The notes beneath the pieces are model-generated. The model was not told the DNA's origin. It saw only the letters and a program-made list of their open reading frames with translations, and ran no database searches. The position numbers were made by a program, and so were the translations under genes. From contig JAGXIO010000149.1 of assembly GCA_024635555.1 (NCBI GenBank), positions 1 to 59,410 of the forward strand: DNA of 59,410 nt, in the 5' to 3' direction. The stretch comes from Saccharicrinis sp. (GTDB lineage: Bacteria; Bacteroidota; Bacteroidia; Bacteroidales; Marinilabiliaceae). Of the stretch, positions 16,085-24,684 are shown in pieces (the stretch's first letter is position 1; each line of letters opens with the position of its first letter).

Positions 16085-16711
16085 TTAAACATGATAAACC
16101 AAGTAAAAATCCATGTTGGCAACATAATCAAAATCCATGGTTCTACAATCTTCAAACTCAAAGCTAGCCCTTATTTTTCCTTGTTTTTGCAATTGAAATG
16201 GATGACAGATAAAATTGATATTGAAAATGCTGTTTTGGCGATCGTACATTTTATACATACTTTCCTTTAAGCACCACATCATGGTATAATACGCCACTTT
16301 TTTATCCTCAGGTATAAACAATTCTTCCTGTGGACTCACAAAACGTTGATAAACACGCGCTACCCTTTCCGAGGGGTATTCGATATCTACCCCAGCAAAC
16401 TCGCTGCATGATAATACCACTGCAACATATCCTTTTGTATGGCTTATGCTTATTTTATAATTAGAATTTTTTAAAATCGGTTTTCCCGAATCCAGATAAT
16501 CAATAACGCCATCTACCCCAAGTAATTCCTTTAGCAAGCATCGGGTAGCCAAAAATTCTTTTTTCCTGGTTTCAAGCTTATAAGCGTTTAACTTTTGCAA
16601 ATCCTCCTCCCGCAAATTTAATTGTCCTGTTAATTGGTCAAGAGATTCATCAATTTGCCAAACCGCTACCAAACCTCCATTATTTGTATCTGTGCGAAGT
16701 ATGCGAGCCAT
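16085..16711 (-). CDS. 4'-phosphopantetheinyl transferase superfamily protein
   Basis: The 208-residue protein shows the Sfp-type motifs: ISISHTKGYVAVVLS near residue 90, AGVDIEYPSERV (Mg-binding D-x-E) near 108, and WCLKESMYKMY (W-x-x-KE-x-x-x-K) near 150. It would transfer phosphopantetheine from CoA to a carrier protein in fatty acid or other acyl-carrier pathways. Its start lies 3 bp after the gldD stop, so it is translated with the gliding genes, an order I know from other Bacteroidota. Confidence 0.9.
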   Translation of the reverse strand: MARILRTDTNNGGLVAVWQIDESLDQLTGQLNLREEDLQKLNAYKLETRKKEFLATRCLLKELLGVDGVIDYLDSGKPILKNSNYKISISHTKGYVAVVLSCSEFAGVDIEYPSERVARVYQRFVSPQEELFIPEDKKVAYYTMMWCLKESMYKMYDRQNSIFNINFICHPFQLQKQGKIRASFEFEDCRTMDFDYVANMDFYLVYHV

Positions 16712-16714
16712 TGT

Positions 16715-17311
16715 TTAAAGTTCTGGCATTTGTTTCCATTCAAATGTTTCCATCAAATGAATAATATCTATTTTTACAAACTCCACGGCGGGTGCCAATG
16801 AATCCTTATTAGGAATGGCATCAAAATATAATGCACCCCGCACAAAATGATGTGTACTATCCGTTAAGTAAAACTGAACAGGTGAAGCGGCATCACCCTT
16901 TATGTCGAACAAGGTACCGTAAATATTTTTATCAGGCGATACAAAAAGGCGCTCACCAATGGCATCTGCTTTAACAGAATGTTTGTAGGCCAACTTACGG
17001 CTATCCTCTAGCATCTCGTTTAAATTGCCTTGGATGGATTTATAACTTACGTGCAAGGTACCTTTGAGGGTAGGATAAAAAATATTGTACCAATATTTTT
17101 CGTCATCGTGTCCAATATTACCTTTGCGAACATCGGTATAAACAGGGAGTTCAAAGGTGAAGGGGGAAACTTTATCAAAGGGCTGATATTCGTGTTCGGG
17201 GAATGTTATTCGGTAATAGCCTCGTGGCTTGGGCGTACCATGCTGCTTACATCCCGGCATAAAAAAAATAGCCATCACTAAAATGGCTAAAAAAATTATC
17301 TTACTCCTCAT
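16715..17311 (-). CDS. gldD: Gliding motility lipoprotein GldD
   Basis: The 198-residue protein has a lipoprotein signal ending in FFMPGC (Cys21) and the GldD opening PKPRGYYRITFPEHEY. Later blocks YNIFYPTLKGTLHVSYKSI and LFDIKGDAASPVQFYLTDS are typical of the family. GldD is an envelope lipoprotein needed for gliding and protein secretion in Flavobacterium johnsoniae. The gldE gene lies 10 bp upstream, the conserved partner arrangement, which makes the name secure. Confidence 0.93.
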   Translation of the reverse strand: MRSKIIFLAILVMAIFFMPGCKQHGTPKPRGYYRITFPEHEYQPFDKVSPFTFELPVYTDVRKGNIGHDDEKYWYNIFYPTLKGTLHVSYKSIQGNLNEMLEDSRKLAYKHSVKADAIGERLFVSPDKNIYGTLFDIKGDAASPVQFYLTDSTHHFVRGALYFDAIPNKDSLAPAVEFVKIDIIHLMETFEWKQMPEL

Positions 17312-17321
17312 AACCTTACTT

Positions 17322-18653
17322 TTATATTTTTTTAGGTTTCTTCTCGAACCGCAACTTTCGTATCCTCCGTGAATCTACAGATACTATGGTAAATAGATAA
17401 TCACCATATCGGATACGGTCATTTTTTTCCGGTATTTTGCCTTTTATCTCCAAAATTAATCCTGCTAGGGTTTCCGCTTCGCCTTTAATCTTTTCAAATT
17501 CCGATTCATCAATTTCGGTCACTTTATGAAAGTCGTTTAACAATATCTTACCTTCAAAAATAATACTTCCATCGGGTTCAACCACATAAAACAATTCGTC
17601 CTCATCGTTTTCATCGGCCAACTCTCCCACTATTTCCTCCAAAATATCCTCCAAAGTTACAATTCCCGAAGTGCCGCCATACTCATCCACAACAATAGCC
17701 ATGTGAATTTTATTTAGTTGGAACTCCTCTAGCAAATCATCAATTTTTTTAGTTTCCGGAACAAAGTAGGGAGTTCGGATAAGCTCTTGCCATTTAAAAT
17801 CTTTATCGCCATCTAAAAAAGGAAGTAGATCCTTAACATACAAAACTCCTTTCACATTATCGGGAGTGTTTTCATATATTGGCATTCGGCTGTAACCCCA
17901 CTCAACAATCTCGGCCAAAACCTTATTATAGTCGGCGTTTATATCAATATCAATAACATCTACTCGTGCTTTCATTATTTCGGCGGCGCTAATATTGCCA
18001 AACTTTACAATACCTTCCAAAAGGTCTTTCTCGTCCGACATTTCATCGCCTGTAAGTTGTAACGCTTGTGTTAAATCATCTAAGGAGATGCTGCCCGTTT
18101 TTTTTCCCATCCGTCTGTTCACAAAAACCGTTGACCGCACCAAGATAGCACTCAGCGGACTAAAGACAGTCCTGAGAATTGTAATAGGATATGCCATGGC
18201 TTCGGCCACATTGCGCGAAAACCGGGAGGCATAAACCTTGGGAAGTATCTCGCCAAAAAATAAAATTAGTGCAGTAATACCCAATACCTCTACCACAAAC
18301 TTAATCCAAACAGGCTCGCCAAACTCAATTAAAGAGGGAGTTATGTAGGCTGCCAAAATAACAATGCCCACGTTAACAAAGTTGTTCCCTATTAAAATGG
18401 TCGCCAACAGATGTTCTGGCGACTGCATATGTTTCAATAATAGCTTACCACTTCGAGTATTTTTATCCTCGATATATTGTAAATCAGTGGGTGTAAGCGA
18501 AAAAAAGGCCACCTCAGAACCCGATAGCATGGCCGAAAAAGCTAAAAGAATAATGAGCACCGAAATTGAGATGATAGCCCCAAGTGTAATGGGCAACAGT
18601 TTAACTGTGACAAGAATCGGAAAAATGGACAGGTTAATTAGGTCTGTTTCCAA
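17322..18653 (-). CDS. gldE: Gliding motility-associated protein GldE (CNNM/CorC-type, CBS domains)
   Basis: The 443-residue inner-membrane protein has a DUF21/CNNM-type membrane domain (hydrophobic segments at about 10-40, 75-105, 120-140 and 155-170, with SGSEVAFFSLTPTDL near 44). Two CBS domains span about 215-345 (IVVDEYGGTSGIVTLEDILEEIVGE) and a CorC/HlyC C-terminal domain lies at about 355-440. This is the TlyC/CorC architecture, called GldE when beside gldD. It probably affects ion homeostasis or supports the gliding/type IX apparatus. Confidence 0.92.
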   Translation of the reverse strand: METDLINLSIFPILVTVKLLPITLGAIISISVLIILLAFSAMLSGSEVAFFSLTPTDLQYIEDKNTRSGKLLLKHMQSPEHLLATILIGNNFVNVGIVILAAYITPSLIEFGEPVWIKFVVEVLGITALILFFGEILPKVYASRFSRNVAEAMAYPITILRTVFSPLSAILVRSTVFVNRRMGKKTGSISLDDLTQALQLTGDEMSDEKDLLEGIVKFGNISAAEIMKARVDVIDIDINADYNKVLAEIVEWGYSRMPIYENTPDNVKGVLYVKDLLPFLDGDKDFKWQELIRTPYFVPETKKIDDLLEEFQLNKIHMAIVVDEYGGTSGIVTLEDILEEIVGELADENDEDELFYVVEPDGSIIFEGKILLNDFHKVTEIDESEFEKIKGEAETLAGLILEIKGKIPEKNDRIRYGDYLFTIVSVDSRRIRKLRFEKKPKKI

Positions 18654-18676
18654 GTAAATGATGAATTAAGTAAATA

Positions 18677-19165
18677 TTAGAACGGTAAATCGTCTTCTTC
18701 AGAGGATCCTTCGCTCGAATCATTGTCGTAATTTTGTGATGATGCAGGAGGAGCTGAAATCGGCTGTTGATTTTGAGCTGGCGAATTTGAACCATGGCTG
18801 CCTGATTGACTATCGTTGCCTGAGTTATCAGACTTACGACCCAACATCTGAAGACTATCTACCATAACTTCAGTAGTATATCTTTTAATGTTATCTTTAT
18901 CGTCCCAAGAGCGGCTGCGCATTTTACCCTCAATATATAATTGCGATCCTTTTTTAACATAGCTCTCAACAACCTTTGCCAAGCCACCCCAAACAACTAT
19001 ATTATGCCACTCGGTTCGCTCAGGTATTTGCTGTCCGGATGCTGTGGTAAAACCACGCTCGGTAGTGGCTAATGTAAAATTAGCCACAGCTCTGTCGTTC
19101 TCAAAATATCTTATCTCGGGGTCTTTACCTACGTTGCCCACTAAAATTACTTTATTTACTGACAT
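18677..19165 (-). CDS. ssb: Single-stranded DNA-binding protein
   Basis: The 162-residue protein has an N-terminal OB fold (MSVNKVILVGNVGKDPEIR, VANFTLATTERG, TEWHNIVVWGGLAKVV, QLYIEGKMRSRSW) to about residue 110. A low-complexity Ser/Gly/Gln linker follows, and the acidic tip EEDDLPF recruits replication and repair proteins. It lies between mutY and gldE, a common Bacteroidota order. Confidence 0.95.
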   Translation of the reverse strand: MSVNKVILVGNVGKDPEIRYFENDRAVANFTLATTERGFTTASGQQIPERTEWHNIVVWGGLAKVVESYVKKGSQLYIEGKMRSRSWDDKDNIKRYTTEVMVDSLQMLGRKSDNSGNDSQSGSHGSNSPAQNQQPISAPPASSQNYDNDSSEGSSEEDDLPF

Positions 19166-19377
19166 GGTTTATAAGATTAGTTATTAAACAGAAATCATTT
19201 AAAATCATCGAATCATAAAATTACAAAACTTCTTACAAATACAAAAACTGTAAAAGTAATTAAAATAGAAACCTACTCTAAAATTAATCGCATTCGGGAC
19301 AGATTCAATCCGTTCATATCATATTTTTAAACGCCAAAGTTAACAATAAATTTTTTGCGCAAGAATTTTTAATACCC

Positions 19378-20418
19378 TCAATTAATCCCGATCAAAGGCT
19401 TTGGAAACGCATATTCGCTAATTTGGTCAACTTCCACAACTTGAAATTCCGATTTATTAAGGTGAGCGAATGAATTAAGTTCGATACTTAAAATGGAAAG
19501 ATGCAAGGTTTGATGTGTAAGTTGATGCTTTAATAACGTTTCGGAAGTAATCTTAACCTCCTGTTTGTTTATCAACCTTTCAAAATCTTCCGAAGCAAAA
19601 ACCTCCTTTACAGTTATATTTTTCATGGTTTCGATTAATGGAAATTGATAAAGACCCTTCCAAATATCATTATGGTTACGTCGCTGAATAATGGTTTGGT
19701 TATGCCGATTCTTTATTAAAAAGTAAAACATATACCTGTGGTTTATTTTTAGCTTTTTTTCTTTTATCGGAAGTAAATCTACTTTTTTGTTTTTAAGTGC
19801 CCAGCAATTTTGACTAAATATACACGCTGCACAATTAGGAACTTTAGGTGTACATTGCAAGGCGCCAAACTCCATTAAGGCTTGGTTAAACGTACCCTTG
19901 TCTTTTCCTTCGTTAAGTACATGTGCTAATTCTTCAACTTGCTTTTTGCCTGCCGCAGTATTTATGGCTGTTTCAATACCATAAATACGGGTTAGCACTC
20001 TAAACACATTGCCATCAACAACCGTGCGATGTTCATTAAAACAAATGCTACTTATGGCAGCCGCAGTATAGCTACCAATACCTTTCAGTTTTAAAAGTCC
20101 ATCGTACGATTCCGGAAAAATTCCGTTAAGCTCCTGCGAAATATATTTGGCGGTATGATGCATGTTGCGAGCCCGAGAGTAATATCCTAAACCTTCCCAA
20201 CATTTTAAAACGGCATCCTCGCTTGCGTTGGCCAAGTGATTTACCGTTGGAAATTGCTCCACAAAATTTATATAATAACTTAAACCTTGATTTACACGTG
20301 TTTGTTGTAGTATGATTTCCGACACCCAAATACGGTACACATCCTTCGTCTTGCGCCATGGCAACTCACGTTCATTCTCTTTATACCACAAAATCAAGTC
20401 ACTAACAAAGCCGGTCAT
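19378..20418 (-). CDS. mutY: A/G-specific adenine glycosylase MutY
   Basis: The 346-residue base-excision repair enzyme removes adenine opposite 8-oxoguanine. Seen in order are SEIILQQTRV with the catalytic Glu near residue 34, the helix-hairpin-helix LLKLKGIGSYTAAAI near 107, the catalytic Asp in VVDGNVFRVLTR near 135, and a 4Fe-4S cluster C-x6-C-x2-C-x5-C (CTPKVPNCAACIFSQNC) near 190. The C-terminal NUDIX-like 8-oxoG recognition domain runs from about 225. It is divergent from the HU gene. Confidence 0.95.
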   Translation of the reverse strand: MTGFVSDLILWYKENERELPWRKTKDVYRIWVSEIILQQTRVNQGLSYYINFVEQFPTVNHLANASEDAVLKCWEGLGYYSRARNMHHTAKYISQELNGIFPESYDGLLKLKGIGSYTAAAISSICFNEHRTVVDGNVFRVLTRIYGIETAINTAAGKKQVEELAHVLNEGKDKGTFNQALMEFGALQCTPKVPNCAACIFSQNCWALKNKKVDLLPIKEKKLKINHRYMFYFLIKNRHNQTIIQRRNHNDIWKGLYQFPLIETMKNITVKEVFASEDFERLINKQEVKITSETLLKHQLTHQTLHLSILSIELNSFAHLNKSEFQVVEVDQISEYAFPKPLIGIN

Positions 20419-20445
20419 CTTGTTTTTTTTATCAAAAATAGGCTT

Positions 20446-20480
20446 TTTGTTTTTTATTTTTCAAATTCGTTCTATCTTTG
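20446..20480 (+). promoter_or_regulatory. Promoter of the HU gene
   Basis: TTTG (20446-20449) and TATCTTTG (20473-20480) match both halves of the Bacteroidota promoter; the 23-bp spacer is slightly long. The HU start is 59 bp downstream. Confidence 0.65.
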
Positions 20481-20539
20481 CAGTCTTATTTTTAGAATAT
20501 TAATGTAATCAGTTGATAATTAAATAATTTAAAACAGAA

Positions 20540-20824
20540 ATGACAAAGGCTGATATTGTAAACGAGATTTCAAAAGATACCGGAATTGAGAAGGTTACCG
20601 TGCAAAAAGCTATTGAAGCTTTTATGGAAACTATCAAAGGATCTTTGGTGGAAGGAAATAATGTTTATTTGAGAGGATTTGGTAGTTTTATTGTGAAAGA
20701 AAGAGCCGAAAAAACTGCTCGTAACATTTCAAAAAACACCACCATCATTATCCCAAAACACTTTATTCCTGCATTTAAGCCTTCAAAAAGCTTCGTTACC
20801 AAGGTAAAAGACCATGTAAAGTAA
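20540..20824 (+). CDS. HU-family DNA-binding protein
   Basis: The 94-residue nucleoid protein has the HU/IHF layout: MTKADIVNEISKDTGIEKVTVQKAIEAF dimerisation helices (shown in part as ADIVNEISKDTG), GNNVYLRGFGSFIVKERAEK strands, a beta-arm region RNISKNTTIIIPKH, and PAFKPSKSF with the conserved P-x-F-K-P. It would bend and compact DNA. It opens a plus-strand unit with the tiny basic protein and RNase G. Confidence 0.94.
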   Translation: MTKADIVNEISKDTGIEKVTVQKAIEAFMETIKGSLVEGNNVYLRGFGSFIVKERAEKTARNISKNTTIIIPKHFIPAFKPSKSFVTKVKDHVK

Positions 20825-20855
20825 TTTGGTTATTAACAATTAAAAAATTTAAAGC

Positions 20856-20948
20856 ATGCCAAGCGGAAAAAAAAGAAAAAGACATAAGATGTCTACGCAC
20901 AAGCGTAAAAAAAGACTTAGAAAAAATAGGCATAAAAAGAAGAAATAA
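20856..20948 (+). CDS. 30-residue Lys/Arg-rich protein, bS22/mS38 (AURKAIP1/COX24-domain)-like
   Basis: An ATG at 20856 opens a 30-codon frame ending TAA at 20948, starting MPSGKKRKRHKMSTHKRKKR and ending RHKKKK. Two thirds of the residues are Lys, Arg or His. The K-M-S-x-x-K-x-R-K-x-L-R-x-x-R spacing resembles the AURKAIP1/COX24 domain of mitoribosomal mS38 and the small bS22 ribosomal protein of mycobacteria. The same tiny gene sits between HU and RNase G in other Bacteroidota as I recall them. A ribosome-associated role is inference. Confidence 0.8.
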   Translation: MPSGKKRKRHKMSTHKRKKRLRKNRHKKKK

Positions 20949-21097
20949 ACTTCTTCATTTTGTGGTGAAAACATAATAGAGAACAAACAGAAGTGAAATA
21001 TTCTTCGCTGTTTGTTCTTTGTTTTATGTGGAAACGAAAAAGATTCCCGCAAACAGGCGGGATAAAAGTTCTTATTTATATTGAAATACCTACTATT

Positions 21098-22648
21098 GTG
21101 AGTGCAGAACTATTTGTTGATGTATCTCCCGACGAGCTTTCTATAGCATTGCTCGAAGACAGACGGTTGGTAGAGTTAAGAAAAGAAAAAATTGACATTC
21201 AGTTTACAGTGGGTGATATTTATCTGGGAAAGGTAAAAAAAATCATGCCGGGACTTAATGCTGCTTTTGTTGATGTTGGTTACGAAAAAGATGCATTTTT
21301 GCATTATTTAGATCTTGGACCCCAATTTCGTACCCTTCAAAAGTTTCTTAACATGGCCAAGACCGCTAAAAAGGGAGGTGTAGATTTACACAAAATTAAA
21401 GCTGAGATGGATATCGATAAAAACGGTTCCATAGCAGATGTTCTCTCCGCAGGTCAGGAAGTGATGGTGCAAATTGCCAAGGAACCCATATCAACTAAGG
21501 GCCCTAGGCTAACTTCTGAATTATCTATTGCAGGACGTAATCTTGTATTGATGCCTTTTTCGGATAAGGTTTCGGTGAGCCAGAAAATAAAATCGGCCGA
21601 AGAAAGAAACCGACTGAAGAAGTTGCTGATCAGTATCAAACCCAAAAATTTTGGGGTTATCGTTCGAACCGTGGCCGAAGGCAAAAGAGTAGCCGAACTG
21701 GATAAGGAATTAAAAACCCTTACCCGTCGTTGGGATGAATCTACTGCCAAGCTGTTTAATTTAAAGCCACGTGCGCTTGTTGTTGGCGAAATAGGTCGAA
21801 CCTCGGCCATACTCAGGGATATCATGAGCCCCGATTTCAACAGCATTCATATTTCCGATAAGGAAATGTGTAAAGAGGTTAAAGAATATGTGGGCTTGAT
21901 TGCGCCCGATCGAGAAAAAATTGTGAAGGAGTTTAAAGGGGACGCTCCCCTATTCGACCAATTTGGAATCGATAAACAAATTAAAGCACTCTTTGGGAAA
22001 ACCGTTTCCTTTAAGAGTGGTGCGTATCTTATTATCGAACACACCGAGGCATTCCATGTTATTGACGTAAACAGCGGTAACCGCTCAAAAAATGCGAGTA
22101 GTCAGGAAAGTACTGCCTTGGATGTTAACTTAGCCGCCGCCGAAGAAGTTGCCCGTCAATTACGTTTGAGGGATATGGGCGGTATTATTGTAGTCGATTT
22201 TATTGATATGCAAAAATCGGAACATAGGCAAAAAGTGTTTGATAAAATGAAGGAAGCGATGACCCCTGACAGGACAAAGCATAATATCCTTCCGCTGAGC
22301 AAATTCGGACTCATGCAGATCACACGCCAACGTGTTCGCCCGGAATTGGCCATCGAAACCGATGAGTCATGCCCAACCTGCTTTGGAACAGGTAAAATTG
22401 CACCCGCTATACTACTGGAAGAGAAGTTGGAAGACTGCCTAAAAACGGCCGTTGAACAACAAAAGAATAAAAATTTGACCCTGAAGGTTCATCCTTACGT
22501 TGAAGCTTATCTGACAAAAGGTTTTCCATCCCTATTTTTAAGATGGAGACTTAGATATGGCTTTTCGCTAAAGTTGATCGCTTCCTCCTCATTAAGCTTT
22601 TTGGAGTTCAATATCTTCGATGATAAAAACAAAAAGGTTGACCTGTAA
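21098..22648 (+). CDS. Ribonuclease E/G family endoribonuclease (RNase G)
   Basis: From GTG at 21098 the protein is 516 residues and begins SAELFVDVSPDELSIALLED, the usual family start. The open frame extends to 20993, but the extra 35 residues have no family character. An S1-type RNA-binding domain covers about 35-125 (GDIYLGKVKKIMPGLNAAFV). The catalytic Mg-binding Asps are in HVIDVNSGN near 322 and VVDFIDM near 366, and the Zn-link CPTCFGTGK is near 423. It is short like RNase G, lacking the RNase E scaffold tail. It processes rRNA and mRNA in the cytoplasm. Confidence 0.93.
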   Translation: MSAELFVDVSPDELSIALLEDRRLVELRKEKIDIQFTVGDIYLGKVKKIMPGLNAAFVDVGYEKDAFLHYLDLGPQFRTLQKFLNMAKTAKKGGVDLHKIKAEMDIDKNGSIADVLSAGQEVMVQIAKEPISTKGPRLTSELSIAGRNLVLMPFSDKVSVSQKIKSAEERNRLKKLLISIKPKNFGVIVRTVAEGKRVAELDKELKTLTRRWDESTAKLFNLKPRALVVGEIGRTSAILRDIMSPDFNSIHISDKEMCKEVKEYVGLIAPDREKIVKEFKGDAPLFDQFGIDKQIKALFGKTVSFKSGAYLIIEHTEAFHVIDVNSGNRSKNASSQESTALDVNLAAAEEVARQLRLRDMGGIIVVDFIDMQKSEHRQKVFDKMKEAMTPDRTKHNILPLSKFGLMQITRQRVRPELAIETDESCPTCFGTGKIAPAILLEEKLEDCLKTAVEQQKNKNLTLKVHPYVEAYLTKGFPSLFLRWRLRYGFSLKLIASSSLSFLEFNIFDDKNKKVDL

Positions 22649-22663
22649 GGTCAACCTTTTTTT
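22631..22663 (+). terminator. Terminator overlapping the RNase G stop codon
   Basis: AAAAAGGTTGACC and GGTCAACCTTTTT form a perfect stem with a 5-nt loop TGTAA, followed by more T. The stop codon TAA (22646-22648) lies inside the loop, so the last codons of the gene form the left arm. Confidence 0.85.
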
Positions 22664-22701
22664 ATTAATATTGTATTCTCATTAAATTAAAAATCTGAAC
22701 A

Positions 22702-23172
22702 ATGAAACAAGCCATCCGAGCACTGGCAATGCTATCCATTATATTCGTATTTGCCTGTGGCACTGAGAATACGGATTTCTGTTTGTCCAATCAACAATCG
22801 GTGCAGGCTGGCTTTTATTCATCATACGCAACTACCGATAAAGATTCCACCGTTAGTAATTTAATTATCTACAGCCCAGGTGTAGATAGCATTACCTATA
22901 ATACGGCAACTGTAAGTAAATTATACTTGCCACTTAATTTGAACAAAGATACCTCTCAATTTATAATTGAAATAAATACACTCAAGGATACAATTACTTT
23001 TGTACATAATAAAGAGCTTAATTTTGTATCGGGCGAGTGTGGCTTTATTTTCTCCTTATATTTGGATACAGTTTACTACACCAATAGTTCATTTATTGAT
23101 TCTATTGTAATAATTAACGACGAGATTATTTACAACGAAAATTTTGAAAATGTTAAGATGTATCTTTATTAG
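22702..23172 (+). CDS. DUF6452-like lipoprotein
   Basis: The 156-residue protein has a lipoprotein signal with Cys at about residue 19 (IIFVFACGTEN). The mature part is beta-rich, with the pattern SVQAGFYSSYATTDKDSTVSNLIIYSPG and an internal conserved Cys in SGECGFIF, as in the DUF6452 group of Bacteroidota. Function is unknown; it is probably anchored in the envelope. Its end overlaps the next gene by 29 nt, and the two families are known to occur as neighbours. Confidence 0.75.
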   Translation: MKQAIRALAMLSIIFVFACGTENTDFCLSNQQSVQAGFYSSYATTDKDSTVSNLIIYSPGVDSITYNTATVSKLYLPLNLNKDTSQFIIEINTLKDTITFVHNKELNFVSGECGFIFSLYLDTVYYTNSSFIDSIVIINDEIIYNENFENVKMYLY

Positions 23173-23902
23173 TTTATGCCTCGTCGCATTCAATATTCCG
23201 GTTTACAGCCAGGATTATTCACAGCCGCGTAGCCAACGCGAACAAGAAAATAGGCAAGATGAGGAGGGAACCCCATTAAAAAAGAAAGAAAAAATTCCTT
23301 ACCCCGATAAAAAACGCGGAACCGAATTGGGTATTGACGTTTCTAGATTTTTAGTGCCTATATTCGATGACAATAGGATTGCCGTAGCAGCTACGATACG
23401 CACTAATTTAGGAAAGCGTACTTTCTTTGCAGGTTCCTTAGGTTCGGAGCAGGTGTCGTTCGACGATAAATCGTATACCTATAAATCTACGGGCTTATAT
23501 GCTACTGCAGGAGTCGATTACGATATTTTCATAGTGGAAGAAGAAGGGAACAACGATAACATTTTAGTAGGGCTACACTATGGATATGCTCTTCAGGAGC
23601 ATGGCTCTGCTTCAATAACCATTGACGAAGGCTACTGGGGCAATTACCTTACATCTATCTCGCCTTATACCCTGAGTACACATTGGGTAGAGCTTGTTGG
23701 TGGATTAAGAAGCGAAGTGCTCAATAATTTTTATATGAACTGGATGATACATATAAAAGTTAAAATAAGTTCTGGCAATACTGAATTACTCGAACCATAT
23801 AAAGTACCTGGTTTTGGAACGGGTTCTAATAATTTCAATTTAGGCTTTTCCTATGTACTAGGATATCAGATTCCATGGGGAAATAAAAAGAAGAATAAAT
23901 AA
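23144..23902 (+). CDS. DUF6048-like outer membrane beta-barrel protein
   Basis: The 252-residue protein has a signal peptide ending near YSQ (residue 23), a charged linker of about 30 residues (REQENRQDEEGTPLKKKEK), and then GTELGIDVSRFLVPIFDD followed by alternating amphipathic strands ending LGFSYVLGYQIPW. This is the shape of the DUF6048 family, predicted outer-membrane barrels. It starts inside the upstream lipoprotein gene, so the two are translationally coupled and may act together. Role unknown. Confidence 0.75.
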   Translation: MKMLRCIFISLCLVAFNIPVYSQDYSQPRSQREQENRQDEEGTPLKKKEKIPYPDKKRGTELGIDVSRFLVPIFDDNRIAVAATIRTNLGKRTFFAGSLGSEQVSFDDKSYTYKSTGLYATAGVDYDIFIVEEEGNNDNILVGLHYGYALQEHGSASITIDEGYWGNYLTSISPYTLSTHWVELVGGLRSEVLNNFYMNWMIHIKVKISSGNTELLEPYKVPGFGTGSNNFNLGFSYVLGYQIPWGNKKKNK

Positions 23903-23955
23903 AACACCTTCGAAAATTTAGCTATACTGACTCATACCACCACAAATAGCCAATA

Positions 23956-24684
23956 TCATAACAATATGGAAGCTACATAAATGCCTATTAAAGTGGCAAT
24001 GCCAAAGCTTAACAAAGTACCTACCAATATGTACTCGTTTTTATATGATGATTTGTAACGTAAAATTGACTTAGCTGCTATTATAAGCCCCACGGCGGCA
24101 TATTGCGAAACCAATATTAAAGAAAAAGCTAGATATCGTTCCATTATTCCTATGAGCTTGCCTGCATTTGGTAAGCTTTTTTCACTCTCATTTTCATCGC
24201 GTTTATCGTCAATAGGGATTTCAATTTTAAAAATAATAAAAATATTTTTCATAAAAATATTTGTTGGCTTGGAAAGTAATATAAAACCGAAAGCGATGAA
24301 TACAGTTTTATAGGGTATATCCAAAATGCAATTTACACTGTATAAGTGTAAATATAATCCCGATATAGTTGCAAGAATAATGAGATGTAATGCCTGATCA
24401 TAAAAAAAATAGTTATAATCCTTATTCTTTCTTTCCGCTGTAATTTGCAAATAACTCTTTAATACATCGGTAGCAAAATGTAATATGGATATTATAAGTG
24501 CAGCACCCCAAAAATAAAAGTCGAAAGAAAGGATGTATGAACAAAAAAACACCACTACAACATGATAAATATGCTGTACCGAAACAATTTTTTGTCGCTT
24601 TAAATTACTCCAACGATGTGGCTGAAATATATAATCGGCTAATAGATGTGCTATAATTTGTAACAGAATTAATTTAGGAATCAT
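23956..24684 (-). CDS. DUF3307 integral membrane protein
   Basis: Starting at ATG 24684 the protein has 242 residues and begins MIPKLILLQIIAHLLADYIF, the DUF3307 signature (HLLADYIFQPHRWSNLKRQK). Seven or so hydrophobic segments follow. An upstream in-frame ATG at 24735 would run 55 nt into satD, but the start at 24684 shares an ATGA overlap with the satD stop and keeps the family start. DUF3307 genes often follow SatD-family genes; the function is unknown. Confidence 0.82.
   Translation of the reverse strand: MIPKLILLQIIAHLLADYIFQPHRWSNLKRQKIVSVQHIYHVVVVFFCSYILSFDFYFWGAALIISILHFATDVLKSYLQITAERKNKDYNYFFYDQALHLIILATISGLYLHLYSVNCILDIPYKTVFIAFGFILLSKPTNIFMKNIFIIFKIEIPIDDKRDENESEKSLPNAGKLIGIMERYLAFSLILVSQYAAVGLIIAAKSILRYKSSYKNEYILVGTLLSFGIATLIGIYVASILL

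Noticed and set aside
20993-21097. N-terminal extension of RNase G
   Set aside because: The 35 residues are hydrophobic/basic junk from the 5' leader; the family start is at GTG 21098.
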